This document shows, one piece after another, positions 1-11,700 of a stretch of 64,000 nt of DNA. The first letter of the stretch is position 1. The number at the start of each line of letters is the position of its first letter. This DNA is from Larimichthys crocea (taxonomy: Eukaryota > Chordata > Actinopteri > Sciaenidae), in contig NC_040028.1 of assembly GCF_000972845.2 (NCBI RefSeq), forward strand, positions 13,700,871-13,764,870. The letters are read 5' to 3'. A program made the translations under genes and the position numbers. Below the pieces are notes generated by a model. That model saw only the letters and a list, made by a program, of their open reading frames with translations, was not told where the DNA came from and searched no databases.

Positions 1-2377
1 ACGTTGTACAGTAGGTGCACGTCAGTGACCGCAATAATAATGCACATTGTTTAAAGAAGAAAACTACAGTATACTCTTGATACTGTACTGTATATTGCAG
101 TGCAATTGTCCATAACCCCTGAGTCACACTTCAGAGAAGACAGGCATACAACAAAGGATAAGAAACTGCTCTCGCACCTTTGTGATAATGCTGTATTACA
201 CTAATAGCTGCAGAAAATAGTTTGTATAATCAGTTCATACGCAGGCTCAGGGCCTCTAAGTGGTGGAGTCTGTATATGTATCGCACACAGGCTTTAGACT
301 CAAACAGGCTCTAACAGAAATGGCCAAGTTCATCAGTGACTGTTAAGGGTGTCCATGTGGCTTGATCTTCCGTCCCAGGAGAGAAAATTCACCGCATGTG
401 CTTCCACCTATAGTCCTGTCAGCGCCTCACAGTCAGGCGCTATAAAAAGATTTCAGCAACTGGAGGAGAAATGGCTGTGTCATCTTTTTTTTTTCCACGT
501 GCTCCTTTAGGTACTCATACATGTTCTATGAGCAATGAGGACACAAAGCAGTGCAGAGTCTTTGCTTTGGCTCACGTTTTTGCCTCCCAACTTTTCAGCC
601 TGCACTTGTGAAAACTGCCTGAACAAGAAGTCTTTGTCTAATACCTACCGCACTGTTTCAGGGACATTGTTGGGGGCGCTGCTATAGCCAGCATTTACAA
701 TCTTTAGTCGCAGCCTCTGGAGTTACGGAAGCTGAGCGATCAATTGCATTGTCCCATCTCTACGGCATACTTAGGCAGTGAGTGGTACAGTAGCTGCTCT
801 CTGTTGACACTCAGCTTCTGGAGAGATAACCTTTCCCCCTTTAGACTGCAGGCATGAAAAAGAGGGGAAAGGCTTGACAGGGTTGTTGGCAAATTCCTGT
901 CCAAAGAAATGATTGCTGTTATCTACTGTTAACTATGCAAAAGGCATCTCACAATTCTATCAGTCGATGGACAGGAATTCTCCCGGCAGTGTTTGTCCTG
1001 GAATCCCAGATCTCTGATATGTACAGTGGGGTCACCTAAAGTGTGTCTGCGTGACCTTTTACTGCCCCCTCTGCCCTACTTTCTGCACAGGAGTACTGGT
1101 AGTGAAAGATTGGTGTCTTCCTTCTGTCACTTCATGACTTTGACTTACTTTTGTCCTTCTCTTGGCCCGCACTCAGTACTTGTTGTGAGACGTTGTGGTG
1201 CTGCTGTCACCCTCACCTTCTGTTGGGCCAGAAAAGACAGGTTTTTGAGTGTCTTTTTGTCATAAGTCCCTGTTTTTTGGTCTCTCGCCGGATCCTTGAC
1301 AAGCATGCTCAGCAGCACCCACAGGTACCTTTGCCTTGGGTATACTGAGGAGCAGTTGGCTTGAGTCATTCTGTGTATGCCCTTCCTGGTTTGTTTCACC
1401 ATCCTCCATCTGCTGCACAGACTGGTGAGCTGGGGCCTGGGTGTTGGGGAGCCAGCTCTGCAGCTGACACCAGGAAGGAACCCACATGATGCACTCATGC
1501 ATGAGTACTGAACCCGTCTTGTGTGAGGTAGGTCAGTCAGCACCTCATGCTTTGCAAGTAATGATGGCGGGGGGTGAGGGACACATCGTTCTGATCTTCA
1601 AGGTTTCAGGCCTTTTTCCTGTGTCCATAAATCAAGTTGTAAATGCAGTTAGACTGTCGCACTTGTACTTGTGTGACAGCGCAATGTACCGAGACCCGAT
1701 TTGTAGGACAGATGTAGTGCTCATTATGGCTGACTATAGCCTTGTGGGCTACTCAGCCCAGCCTAGTGTAACCAATTGTGTGTTGGGACATGAAATGTAG
1801 CTGTGGAGTCACAAGAAGGCCAACGAAGCCCATTAGAGCCAATCAGAGTACAAAGCCTGGGTGAAACATAAAGTTTGGTGTTGTACAGTAGTGCTTATTC
1901 TATCAAAAATAGAGTGGATCCCTGCTTCCCTGCCGATTAGGTAGAATTTAGTTAAGTAGTTGTAGACTTAGTGAAGAGCGCTGTGCCCCAATAGGGCCAC
2001 TCTCTGTGTGGTTGAATAGGTTCATCCTGATTGGTTGTGGCATCTACATGTAGATTTAGAGTTGCGTGTAAATCTGTGAGGATGAGCGACGATGTTAAAA
2101 GAGTCCATCAGAGGGCTTCTGTGTCGACAGAACTACGGTTACAATATGTAACCATTGTTATTACACTGATAACAGCCGAGAACAGTTTGTTAACACGCTG
2201 TTAACAGTATTTTATGCACATGCATAATGAAAAAAAAAAATCTTACTTCTATTACCAAGCCATTGCAAATTAACAATACCCATGTCAGGTGCCAGCATGC
2301 TGATGAAATAAAAAAGCTGCTACTTAGTAATTACAGCATTACAACCCAGATATTAGAACACTGTGCTGCCCGAAGGT
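1..2377 (-). other. kcnh7 3' UTR and/or 3' flank
   Basis: Follows the stop codon of kcnh7. I see no AATAAA or ATTAAA on the minus strand anywhere in this stretch; the nearest variant is AGTAAA (TTTACT on plus, about 1058-1063). How much is transcribed cannot be decided. Open frames present on both strands show no recognisable domains. Confidence 0.5.
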
Positions 2378-2719
2378 TTATGGCCTTGGAAACTCTGGGT
2401 CTGAGGCAGGTCTATGGAGTCCAGTGTTGTTGAGGTTGGAGTCAGAGGGGGATGGGGAGGAAGAGGACGAGGAGGTGGAAGAGGTTTCAGTTGGAAGAAA
2501 GATCAATGCAGACTGTTGATGCCCTGTGATCTGTTGTTGCTGCTTCTGCTGCTGCTTCTGCTGCTGCTTCTGCTGCTGTTGTTGTTGTTGTTGTGGCTCT
2601 GTATGTCTTTGTACAAGCAATGCGGTAAGGCTGTCCTCGATGGGTGCATTCACGTTGGCCAAGCTCGATAGAGAGTCTTTGGATTCCTGAACGGTCCTCT
2701 CCAGTTTGAGGTTGTGGCC
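2378..2719 (-). CDS. kcnh7: kcnh7 coding exon 15 (last): polyQ and Ser-rich tail, stop codon
   Basis: Encodes residues 1060-1172 and a TAA stop at 2380-2378, entered through CTTCCTCTTAG|GGC. Order: [20 protein letters not shown] (aligning with ERG3 [20 protein letters not shown]), a 21-residue Gln tract at 1102-1122 interrupted by single Lys, a Ser/Thr run at about 1136-1151, and the conserved end [14 protein letters not shown]. The match on both sides of the Gln tract shows that it lies inside the true reading frame. The distal tail is otherwise variable in this family. Confidence 0.95.
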   Translation of the reverse strand, partial: GHNLKLERTVQESKDSLSSLANVNAPIEDSLTALLVQRHTEPQQQQQQQQKQQQKQQQKQQQQITGHQQSALIFLPTETSSTSSSSSSPSPSDSNLNNTGLHRPASDPEFPRP

Positions 2720-5700
2720 CTAAGAGGAAGAGTAGCAGAACTTAGTTGCCCGTACTGAGGAAAACTGAATTAGTTTGTTATACAATATTTAGTTTCAACT
2801 TGGTATTGCAGTTCAGAATTGAATGAGAATTGTCGAATATGAAGTTAGAATTGCCTTAAAAAAGCAATTATTGTAATATTAAAAGAGTAAATACAGTGTA
2901 ACAACATATCACATTGCTACTTTTTTTAGCCTGTATTGACTCCCATATGGGTTACGTATACAATTTAGAGGGTCTGAGGTAAGACAGGCTCAATCATTCT
3001 TTCCTGTTATTTGTCAGATTTTCTGGCAAACACGTTGGCAGACAAACCAATCAATCAAAACATTCAGTAATAACAGTGTGGCGCAGGTAAGAGCGAAGAA
3101 TTACGAAACAGTGGGAGCTTGTCTGATTATAGCGACTGCCTCACTGTCTCCTTGAGCATCACTGATGACTTGGTGAGAATGTGATTGGTGATTACAAAAG
3201 CCAGCTGATGCATGACTTCAGCGCTCTGCCGGTAGAAATGCAATGCTTCGTGTACGGCTGTGCAAAAATAGTAACAATAACAGACTCTACCACCTAAAAC
3301 CTCCCTTACTTGAGTTCCTGTATGGCTGAAGAAATGGCTTGCAGTCAGAGCAACGGGCTGAACCTTCACGGCAGGTCTGTGATAGTCCGGACTGGCAGTT
3401 ACAGTGCTGTAGGCCGGAGGTCCCAGTGTCGGCTGCCTTTGCAGCAGCTGCAGGATGGTGTGAATATCTGACATCAGTTGAGACTCCAGCCTCAAAAAGA
3501 ACAGAAAAAAAAACCCAGAGTGAGAGATAATCACAGACAAGATGAGCTGAATACGTAATTCTGACAGGTCTGATCACGTAATGGCTGAAAACACACTCAG
3601 CTGTGCTTCAGTGAGCACTAGATGGAGCTTGTGCTCCTCAGTGTACAAATGAAGGGACGCCAAAGGCATGGAAACACATTCTGCCAGAGTAGTAGACGAA
3701 AAACACTGCTCCTGCAAGGAGTGATAATGAGCTTTGTGTGGGAGGTGTGAATTCGGCGTTTACTGTGGAAATGACTGTATCACACTCATTTGGTCAATCT
3801 AATTATGAGTAGATTTCATCCAAGCTCTATATATAGGGCGTCAGGCAAAATCGAGTAATGCTGAATAACGTTTTAATTACCTGTATTCCTTCTAATGAAT
3901 GCAGACATTGTCAAATTAGTTTACTGTGCAGCTCTACTGTAGTGAGGCAGTATTTGTTTATTAGGTTACAGCTGATGAGAAATAAAGTAAAAGCAGCCAC
4001 ACACACAGTAGAAATTCATTGCAGGTGCAGGTTTTTTTTTTCCTTAGCTATTTATATGGTTTGTTGAAGAGAATGCTGCACCAACATTTTTCCCCCCTGT
4101 CATATCCTTTCAGACTAGTCAAAGCCACAAAAACACAAAATGACAGAGAAGTGCTGCTCATCCTGCAAGCCAGCTAGCATTAGGGGGGGAAACAAGGTCA
4201 GGTAGAGTGCAGTGGATAAAATCTCTTATTTGTGCTAAATAAAATGAGCGAGTCCGGTATTTCAGGCTGCTGTCTCTCTTTCTCTGTGATAATTCCATCT
4301 AAAAATATCACCTGCTGTTCATTTGTGTGTCTATTTCAGGTTGCCTGCTGGTTGCAGGTGTGTTGTTTAAAAACTATGGCCAATGTGTTTCTCCGCTACA
4401 GGAAAATAATGACATGAAATGGGATGCGTTTGTTCAGGAAAGTCGGTGTAGCATTTTTATTGTTAAGTGTTAAGAAGTTACAGTGTGTGTGAGAGTGGCT
4501 TTTATTCCGAAGTTGCTTCAGACATACTTTGTTCTCATCAGTCTTAGATTGTGAGGACTACTCTGCAAAATCGTCCAAAGAAACCTTTTGTACCGATCCA
4601 TTCTCAAGTTTGATATGTTCCGGTTCTACATCCTGCTTCCAGTAGATCCAGCCACCCACTCTTGAGTCCAACAACAGCTTCTGCCAGCTAGCTCCCTTCC
4701 TCCTCCTACTCATGTGCATTGGCAATTGAACTACACATTGCCAGTGTAGCTTACTTTTAGCAGTGTGGGAGGTGACAACTTAAAAAAAAATATAATAAAA
4801 CACTCCATAAGTATTATAGTCATCAACCAAAACTTAAAATGTAATGGAGGGATAATTAATAAGAAAAATCACAAATTTAATTGTTCCTCAGAATACAACC
4901 AACAACTACTATTTCCTGCTCTGGTCCGATTTCTATTACTGTTTATTTAATTTGTAATTTTTCTATGAGCACGGCCAAAATGTGTACTACTTTTACCACA
5001 CAGCAGGCGTAGACAAGTTCATGGACACATGTAGCACTAATATGCTATGCTACTATTGATATTCAGCTATTTCCAATAATAAGTCAGCCTTAGAAGACAT
5101 GAACTAAACATAAGTCTTAGACTGAATTCCTCTAAAAAAAAGACCTTGAGTCATAAATGTCAGTTCGGTTAATACACATTTTCCCAAAATTCAGCCTCAT
5201 GTTTGGTATCCTTGGGAGCTTTGGGAACTCCCCACGAGTATTAAAATAAACTACTGTGGGCTTGAATAACAAATATAACTTAGAGAGTCACACAGTGTAT
5301 AATACATTCCATTATTAAAACCGAGAGCAAACTGAACTGTCAGCGCACAGCAGGCTACAGCAGAGGCGCGTGACTCCGAGTTTATGGAGTCAACTGTGCC
5401 TGCTGGCTCTTCCCGTCGGAGCTGATGGAGTTAACATGAGACTTAAATGCACAATACAGGTGCATCTATTGGTGTCCAGCAATGTAAAGACACAAAAACA
5501 AACGCAACATCTACTTTAGTAGAAGTGACTTTGAAGATAAAATTTTAGTCCTTGTCTCAACATTTTTAGTTTTTCCCAAGTGGAGTCTGAAGAAGCAACC
5601 GTAACCAACAGAGTCAAAGTATCAACTGATTTCCCACCAGGCTACCTTGGTCAGACAAACAGTAGAGGAAGAAGCATTTTGATTATTTCCTTAAATGAAA

Positions 5701-8700
5701 GTGGAAACAAGGTAATATAAAAAATACTGTGCACGCTACACTTAAAGGTCAAGTGTGTAAGATTTAGTAGGATATTTTTACAGAATATGGCACGAGTAGA
5801 ATATAATATTCATGTTCTTACAAGTATATAATCACCTGAAAATAAGAATCGTTGAGCCTTTTATATCTACAGAGAGAGCGAGTCCTCTTCTACGCAGTCC
5901 ACCATGTCGCACTGCCATGTTTTTCTACAGTAGCTCAAAAAGGACAAACCAAACAAACGCTCTAGAGATGGTTTCTCCTTCACTCTTTGGAAGGGGAGAG
6001 TGAGGCGAAGGGTATTCAGTTGATCGCAACCTGCAACCTTACTGCCAGATGCCACTAAACCCTACACACTGGACCAATAAAATATTTTGTGTGCAGTAAG
6101 ACCAAATCATCAATCAAATAATAATGCTATGATGACATTATCATTCATTCCTTCTGGGGAGGTTCATAGTTAAATCAAATGAGGGTGAACCTTCATGTGT
6201 CACCTTCGTGTGCACTGAGTCCAGAAATACATACCTGTTTAAGTGCTCTTGAAGCTGACCTAAGCGCTGTTCCACCTCTCCATACGTGATTTCGCTGGCA
6301 GAATTATCGTCCTCTCTCAGCTCCTGGAACTGTGCTGACTCATCCAGGAAGTCCGTAGGCTTCTTACAGGCCCATTTATCACAGCACAGATCTGGAGAGC
6401 CAAACCAACACACATGCTTTACATCTTCACATGTGGGTCAGAACAACGTCATCACTGAACAAAAAACCCCCCACTAAAATAGAATGTAATTAATCTCTAC
6501 AGGAGAGCTGCGTGTAGGTTCTTTATTGTAATTTATCAAGCCCTCCTTGTACTGGGGAGATTTGTTAATGCAGTGTTTTCCAATAGCAAACTGTTATCTC
6601 TCCTGGGCACATGCTAGTATTCACCTTGCAGTCCAGTGATATGCACTGAACCTCTTTTGTGATTTTAAACACAGACATGGTTAGTCCTGTGATTACACTA
6701 TCAGCTGCTGCAGTCTGTGCAGGTTGGTTTGCTCTACCATAATGAGCTGTATAGATATGAGGATCCTTGTGTGCCTTTGCAATAGGTGGCACTTACCTTT
6801 GCCCAGATGACGTCTTATTTTTGGTTTCCTTCCAGCAGTAGAATTTAACAATAGCTCCAGTCTGTCACTCAGGGTTTTTTTTATTTTCCTTCTGCATACC
6901 CCCAACTGTCTGTCGTGTACTACTTGTGTTTTAGATCTCTGAGCTAGACTTCTCAGAGAAAAAGAAAGATGGCTATAAATTTGGAATTTCCACTTTCTGT
7001 ATTCTGTTTCTTTTTCGTTGGAGCAACAGATGTTGTTGCAGATCAATATCAAGCATACTAGTTTAGTAAGAGATTATTTATTATTAATAAATCTATGTAT
7101 TTAAAGCTTCTCCTGATTGTACTGAGTATTAGAGCCCTGAAACTGCCACATCAAAGAATCACATCTTTCTTAGATGTATGCATGCGTCATAGTCATGTCT
7201 CTGTTGTATAAAAATAGGTCAGTGGACTGGCTGTTGTTGATATTTACAAGGGTGGACACAAACACATGAACAGCTGTAAAATATGATGCTATGCATCGCA
7301 ATAGTCATGCAATAAAAACTGCCTAAGCGACGCTTTGAATGTTTAAAATAACTGGGTGATAATTATATTAAATTATTGATGTGATGGAACTTGTCACTCC
7401 TAATCCTGACTGATATTATTAATGTCATGTCAATGAGACCACTGCATTGGCTAACCAAGTATATGTAAGCATGCAGTGCTGGTTGATTACTTAGGGATTC
7501 TATATTTACCTTGAAATGTTGTGGAATAAAATAATTGTCTGCTTTGGAGTAAGACCGACCTTTAAACTCATGAATTTATTACTCAAACAAGTCTTGAAAG
7601 CCTGGGAAGAACCCCATTCACACATTTGCTCAAAACCATTGCTATAGCAGCAACAGGGACATGATCCCCCACTGGCTTCCCACTACCACCAATTATGTTT
7701 TTTTGCCCAGTACCACCTGGGAACCCGTAGCAACACTTCTTGTTGAAACAGTAAAGATTATGTTCACGTTATTATTCGTCAGTAAAACAAAATACCTTCA
7801 AAAGATGGTCTTCTCTCCAAATTCTCTCTGACAAGATTTGAGTCCAAGACTGCGGCACTGGTAGGAGATGGACCCAGGACTTCTGAAGATCTCTTTAGGC
7901 ACGAGTTAGACTCCCTCTCCCTCCCCACGTCTCGAACCACTTCCTTGTTTTCCCCTGTGGAACGGCAATCAGCAGGAGTCAGTGGAATAACAGTGTACTG
8001 TATTCCACGTGGAATAGATGTTCTCTGGGAGCACCACTCAGCGAACAATAACAAAGAAACAATTTGCAAGCATGAGGCATGTGGAAAGAGGCTGTACAGG
8101 ACCTGTGCAGATAAGCTCCTGCTTACCGTTAGACAGATCTGGTGTGAAGGAGATCCTTCTTTTAGGGCTCTTTGCGGCTTCCCCATCTGAATCACAGTCT
8201 TGTGAGCCTGAGGGCTGCAACAATGTGAGCAGAAGAATTGAGTCATTAGTGGTCAAGTTGCTAGAAGATTAATAAAATCTAGTTTAATGTATCCCAACAA
8301 TATTAACTGAACTTTAGTGATCTATCATCTACCTTTGCAGACTCATCTCTGAGGTTGAAGGTAAGCTCCAGGTTGTTGAAGAAGTAGTCAGCGAACTCTG
8401 GGTACATGTCTATCACCTCCAGCAGATCTTCTCTCTGAATGGTGCTCAGGTCGCAGTAACTCAGGGCTCGCACATCAGCGTTGGACTTTCCAGGCTTGGC
8501 GCACTGATGGATCATTTCACCAAAGATGTCATTTTTTCCTGATATCAACACACACACAAAGAGAGAATGAATCGACTCGCAAGGTTCACTGGGGTAAGGA
8601 AAAAAATGTCAACTTTACCTGCAATGACTTCTACAAATAGTCATGCGCGCTACAGAGGGGAATTTATGTCGTGATTTCTATGGGGACTTATCTCGCTGTT

Positions 8701-11700
8701 CCTCAGGCTCTCGTAAAGGGCACAGACGTGTTTGTTTTTGCGGATAATAAAAATCAAACAGCCTTTCCTCTCTGTGTAGATGTTCTCCCAAAGCCTGTGC
8801 ATCAGTTGTCTTTTTATCTTTGATGCATTATTCACGCCGAGGAATAAACGCTAACTCAAAGTGACTTTGAAGTGAAGGGAAAGGAGGGTTAGATTGTGAT
8901 TGACACACTTGTTGTGTACTTCAAAAGGAAAAAAATGTGTTGATATCGGCTCTTGTACAACGTAGCCAGTTTTTCAGCAAACCTCTAGGTAGTTATGGTT
9001 AGCTTATAGTTTCAAAATAAAGGGATAAAATCTGAAATAAGGGTCAATTTTGCAAAGAAAAGAAAGAAGCTGAAGGACCAGAGGTCTGGTTTAAAAGCAG
9101 TGATGAAAAATCCCTTTGTTGATCCTGGGGTTCACTAAATGCCAACACTGTAAGCAGGGGTTCAGGAGAAAGAGATATGATATTTTGGCTGCCAGTGTGC
9201 CTTTCACAGCATGCACCGGACACCTTTCTGCCACAGAGGACAGCCTCACACAGAGTGTTGTATCTCACCCCCACATACAGCTTTCAGCACAAGGATTTAG
9301 ACAGTCATTAGCCTGGGTGGCAGTGCAAGAGACTAATTCCTCACCTGTGGAACAATGCTAATAGCCTTGTTGGACTTGGTGTCATTACATGCACTATCAG
9401 CTGACCGTTACCTTGTTAGAGGCTTGTGCAATTTTGTAGCAAACACAAGCAACATTCAAGTTTTCACAAACAGACTGCAGCCAAATGGTGCTGATAGAGC
9501 ATTATGTTTGTAATATAAATGGGCTGATCTATGAGATCGGTGACTTTTCCAGTGTGTTTGTTAATAATGGGTTTTGTGTGATGCAGCAGCTTTTGCTAAG
9601 CTTAAACCCCATTCTGTCAGGTGCAGCTTTGGAGAGCATTCATCTCATGAATAATGGTAAGTTTAATCCAGGCTTGGCCTGCAGCACCTGGTCGTGGTTC
9701 ACCCATGAAGAAAAAGATAAATACTCATTATTCTAATATGAGTAATGAGTATTCAGTATTACTGTATTACTAAGGCAAAATATTATTAATACATTTAAAG
9801 CTGCCAATTGTTTTGGTGTGTTTAGTCTTTTACTGTCCTTTTTTTTTTTTTAATAATCTCTATTTTGCAGCTTTAACTCATTTCCCTGTGCTGTCAGAAA
9901 AGTGACAGCTATTTCACCGCGTTCTTTGAAAATGCCAAACAACCTTTCATGGAGCCACTTAATAGAAATGTCAGAGTCTCAAACCTGCCACATGCACAGC
10001 GTTGTTGCCCGGAGGACAGAAATAGAGGGAGGGGTGGGGGGCAGCCGGCACACCTTGTCATTCTTGTCGAAATGTGTGAACACGATGTGGTTTGGCTGAT
10101 ATAATCACTTAAAAATTCAAGTTAGGACTCAAATTATAACAGCTAATTCTTTCATACACATTCAAGTCACGCTGAGGTTCCTGGTGAGTATTGCTGTGTT
10201 ATAATAATGTATGCATGTGTGTGTGTGTGTGTGTGTGTGTGAACTGCACTTGCTGTGCTTTCCTGAGCTTATCTGCACATATTTGAAAAACACTGAGCAT
10301 CCTGGGGAGATTAGGAAGCCATCTCAATCAATAATTCAAATCAGAATAAACTACATAATTAATACCCCTCACAAAAAGTCAAGAGTGGAAACCTGCGTGT
10401 GTATTAAAGGCAACTTCTGTGTTTTTCAGCTATTTTCTGACATTTTAAATCACGGCATCCGGTTAGCGCTAGACAATACATTTGCTTAAACCCCTAAGGG
10501 TTTTTCATCTATATCTCAACAGGTTTCATGCTGACATTCAACACAGTCAGCTGAGAGATATACAATAGGGAGGTATCTTTTACATTTGTCACTGTGTCAG
10601 GTGGAGGTTCTAGGAACAATAGCAATGATACGGATGATGGACTCTGGCAAAAGGTCAAACATAAAAACAATCTATCTTTGCTTAAAGGAGATAAAAAAAC
10701 ATTTCCTAGAACAAACATAACAATCTCTTAATCTCTTAATTAATTTAGCACCCGCCACTCAGGTTGCTCATTATGATACTTCACATAACCAACAAGGGGT
10801 TGTATTTACCCAGGATGGCTACCACAATGTCATCTTTCAGGATCTCAATAGAGCCGCGGGACAGAAAGTAGAGAGCCGTGAGCACGTCTCCGCTGTGGAC
10901 CAGCGTGTCTCCAGGTGGGGCATGAGTCGTTTTGAAGTGCATGGCCAAGGCCCTCAGGCAGCCTTTGCTGGCTCCTTGGAACGCTTTGCAGTTGTGAAGA
11001 AGATTCTTGTTGAGGTGAAGGCAGATATCTGCCTGCAGGCACTCAGGAAAACCTTTTAACACCTGTGATGCAGACAAAAATCAGTAAGTAATAAGTAAAA
11101 GTAAGTAATATGCTCAAAGAGATCCATTTAGATAATGGTTCTGCGATCCGGTGGAAGCTGTGAGCGGCAAATTTGTTAAGCTGAATGTACTTTTTCGCAG
11201 AGAAGTTGTTACTAAGCTCGACAATAGCACAGAGATAAGGACATGACATGATAAACATGTTACAGAGGCATTAAATCACATCTTAAGTGTATCTTAAGAA
11301 AAAGCTCACGTGTAACAGAACACATGGGATGTTGTTGTTTCGTACACAATGTTCCATCTGGTCTTAAAGGGTTAATGAAGATGCCTTCATATAAATAATA
11401 CCAAGATGTAACATTTGCTGATTTTGTAGGATTTTCATGACAAATGTTGCATGTAAAAATAACTGCCACCTGGATTTATGTAACAGCCCCCCTGAGCTAA
11501 ACGCAGCAAAAAACCTGCTCAGTTTTGGCTTCAACTCTTTCTTTTCTTGAACCGGTAACACATGATATCAAAGTGAGGAGAAAGTCTATTTTGTGATAAA
11601 CTCAAACAACACCACCACCGTTTGTATACCTTAAGTCAATTCATTTGTAGAAGCAAGGGATTAAACGCAGACTTTTGATGTATGTGTCCACTTTAACAGG

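Noticed and set aside
1145..1543. 132-residue minus-strand open frame after kcnh7
   Set aside because: No recognisable family, no splice context, and it sits where the 3' UTR is expected.
2414..2671. Plus-strand frame with a long poly-Leu run
   Set aside because: It is the antisense reading of the coding CAG/CAA tract in kcnh7 exon 15.
8191..8205. Alternative acceptor for exon 11 at CCTCAG|GCTCAC
   Set aside because: It lies nine bases downstream of the better TTGCAG acceptor. After the phase-0 exon 10 end it would only drop three residues (PSG), so it cannot be excluded as a minor isoform, but pyrimidine context favours the upstream site.
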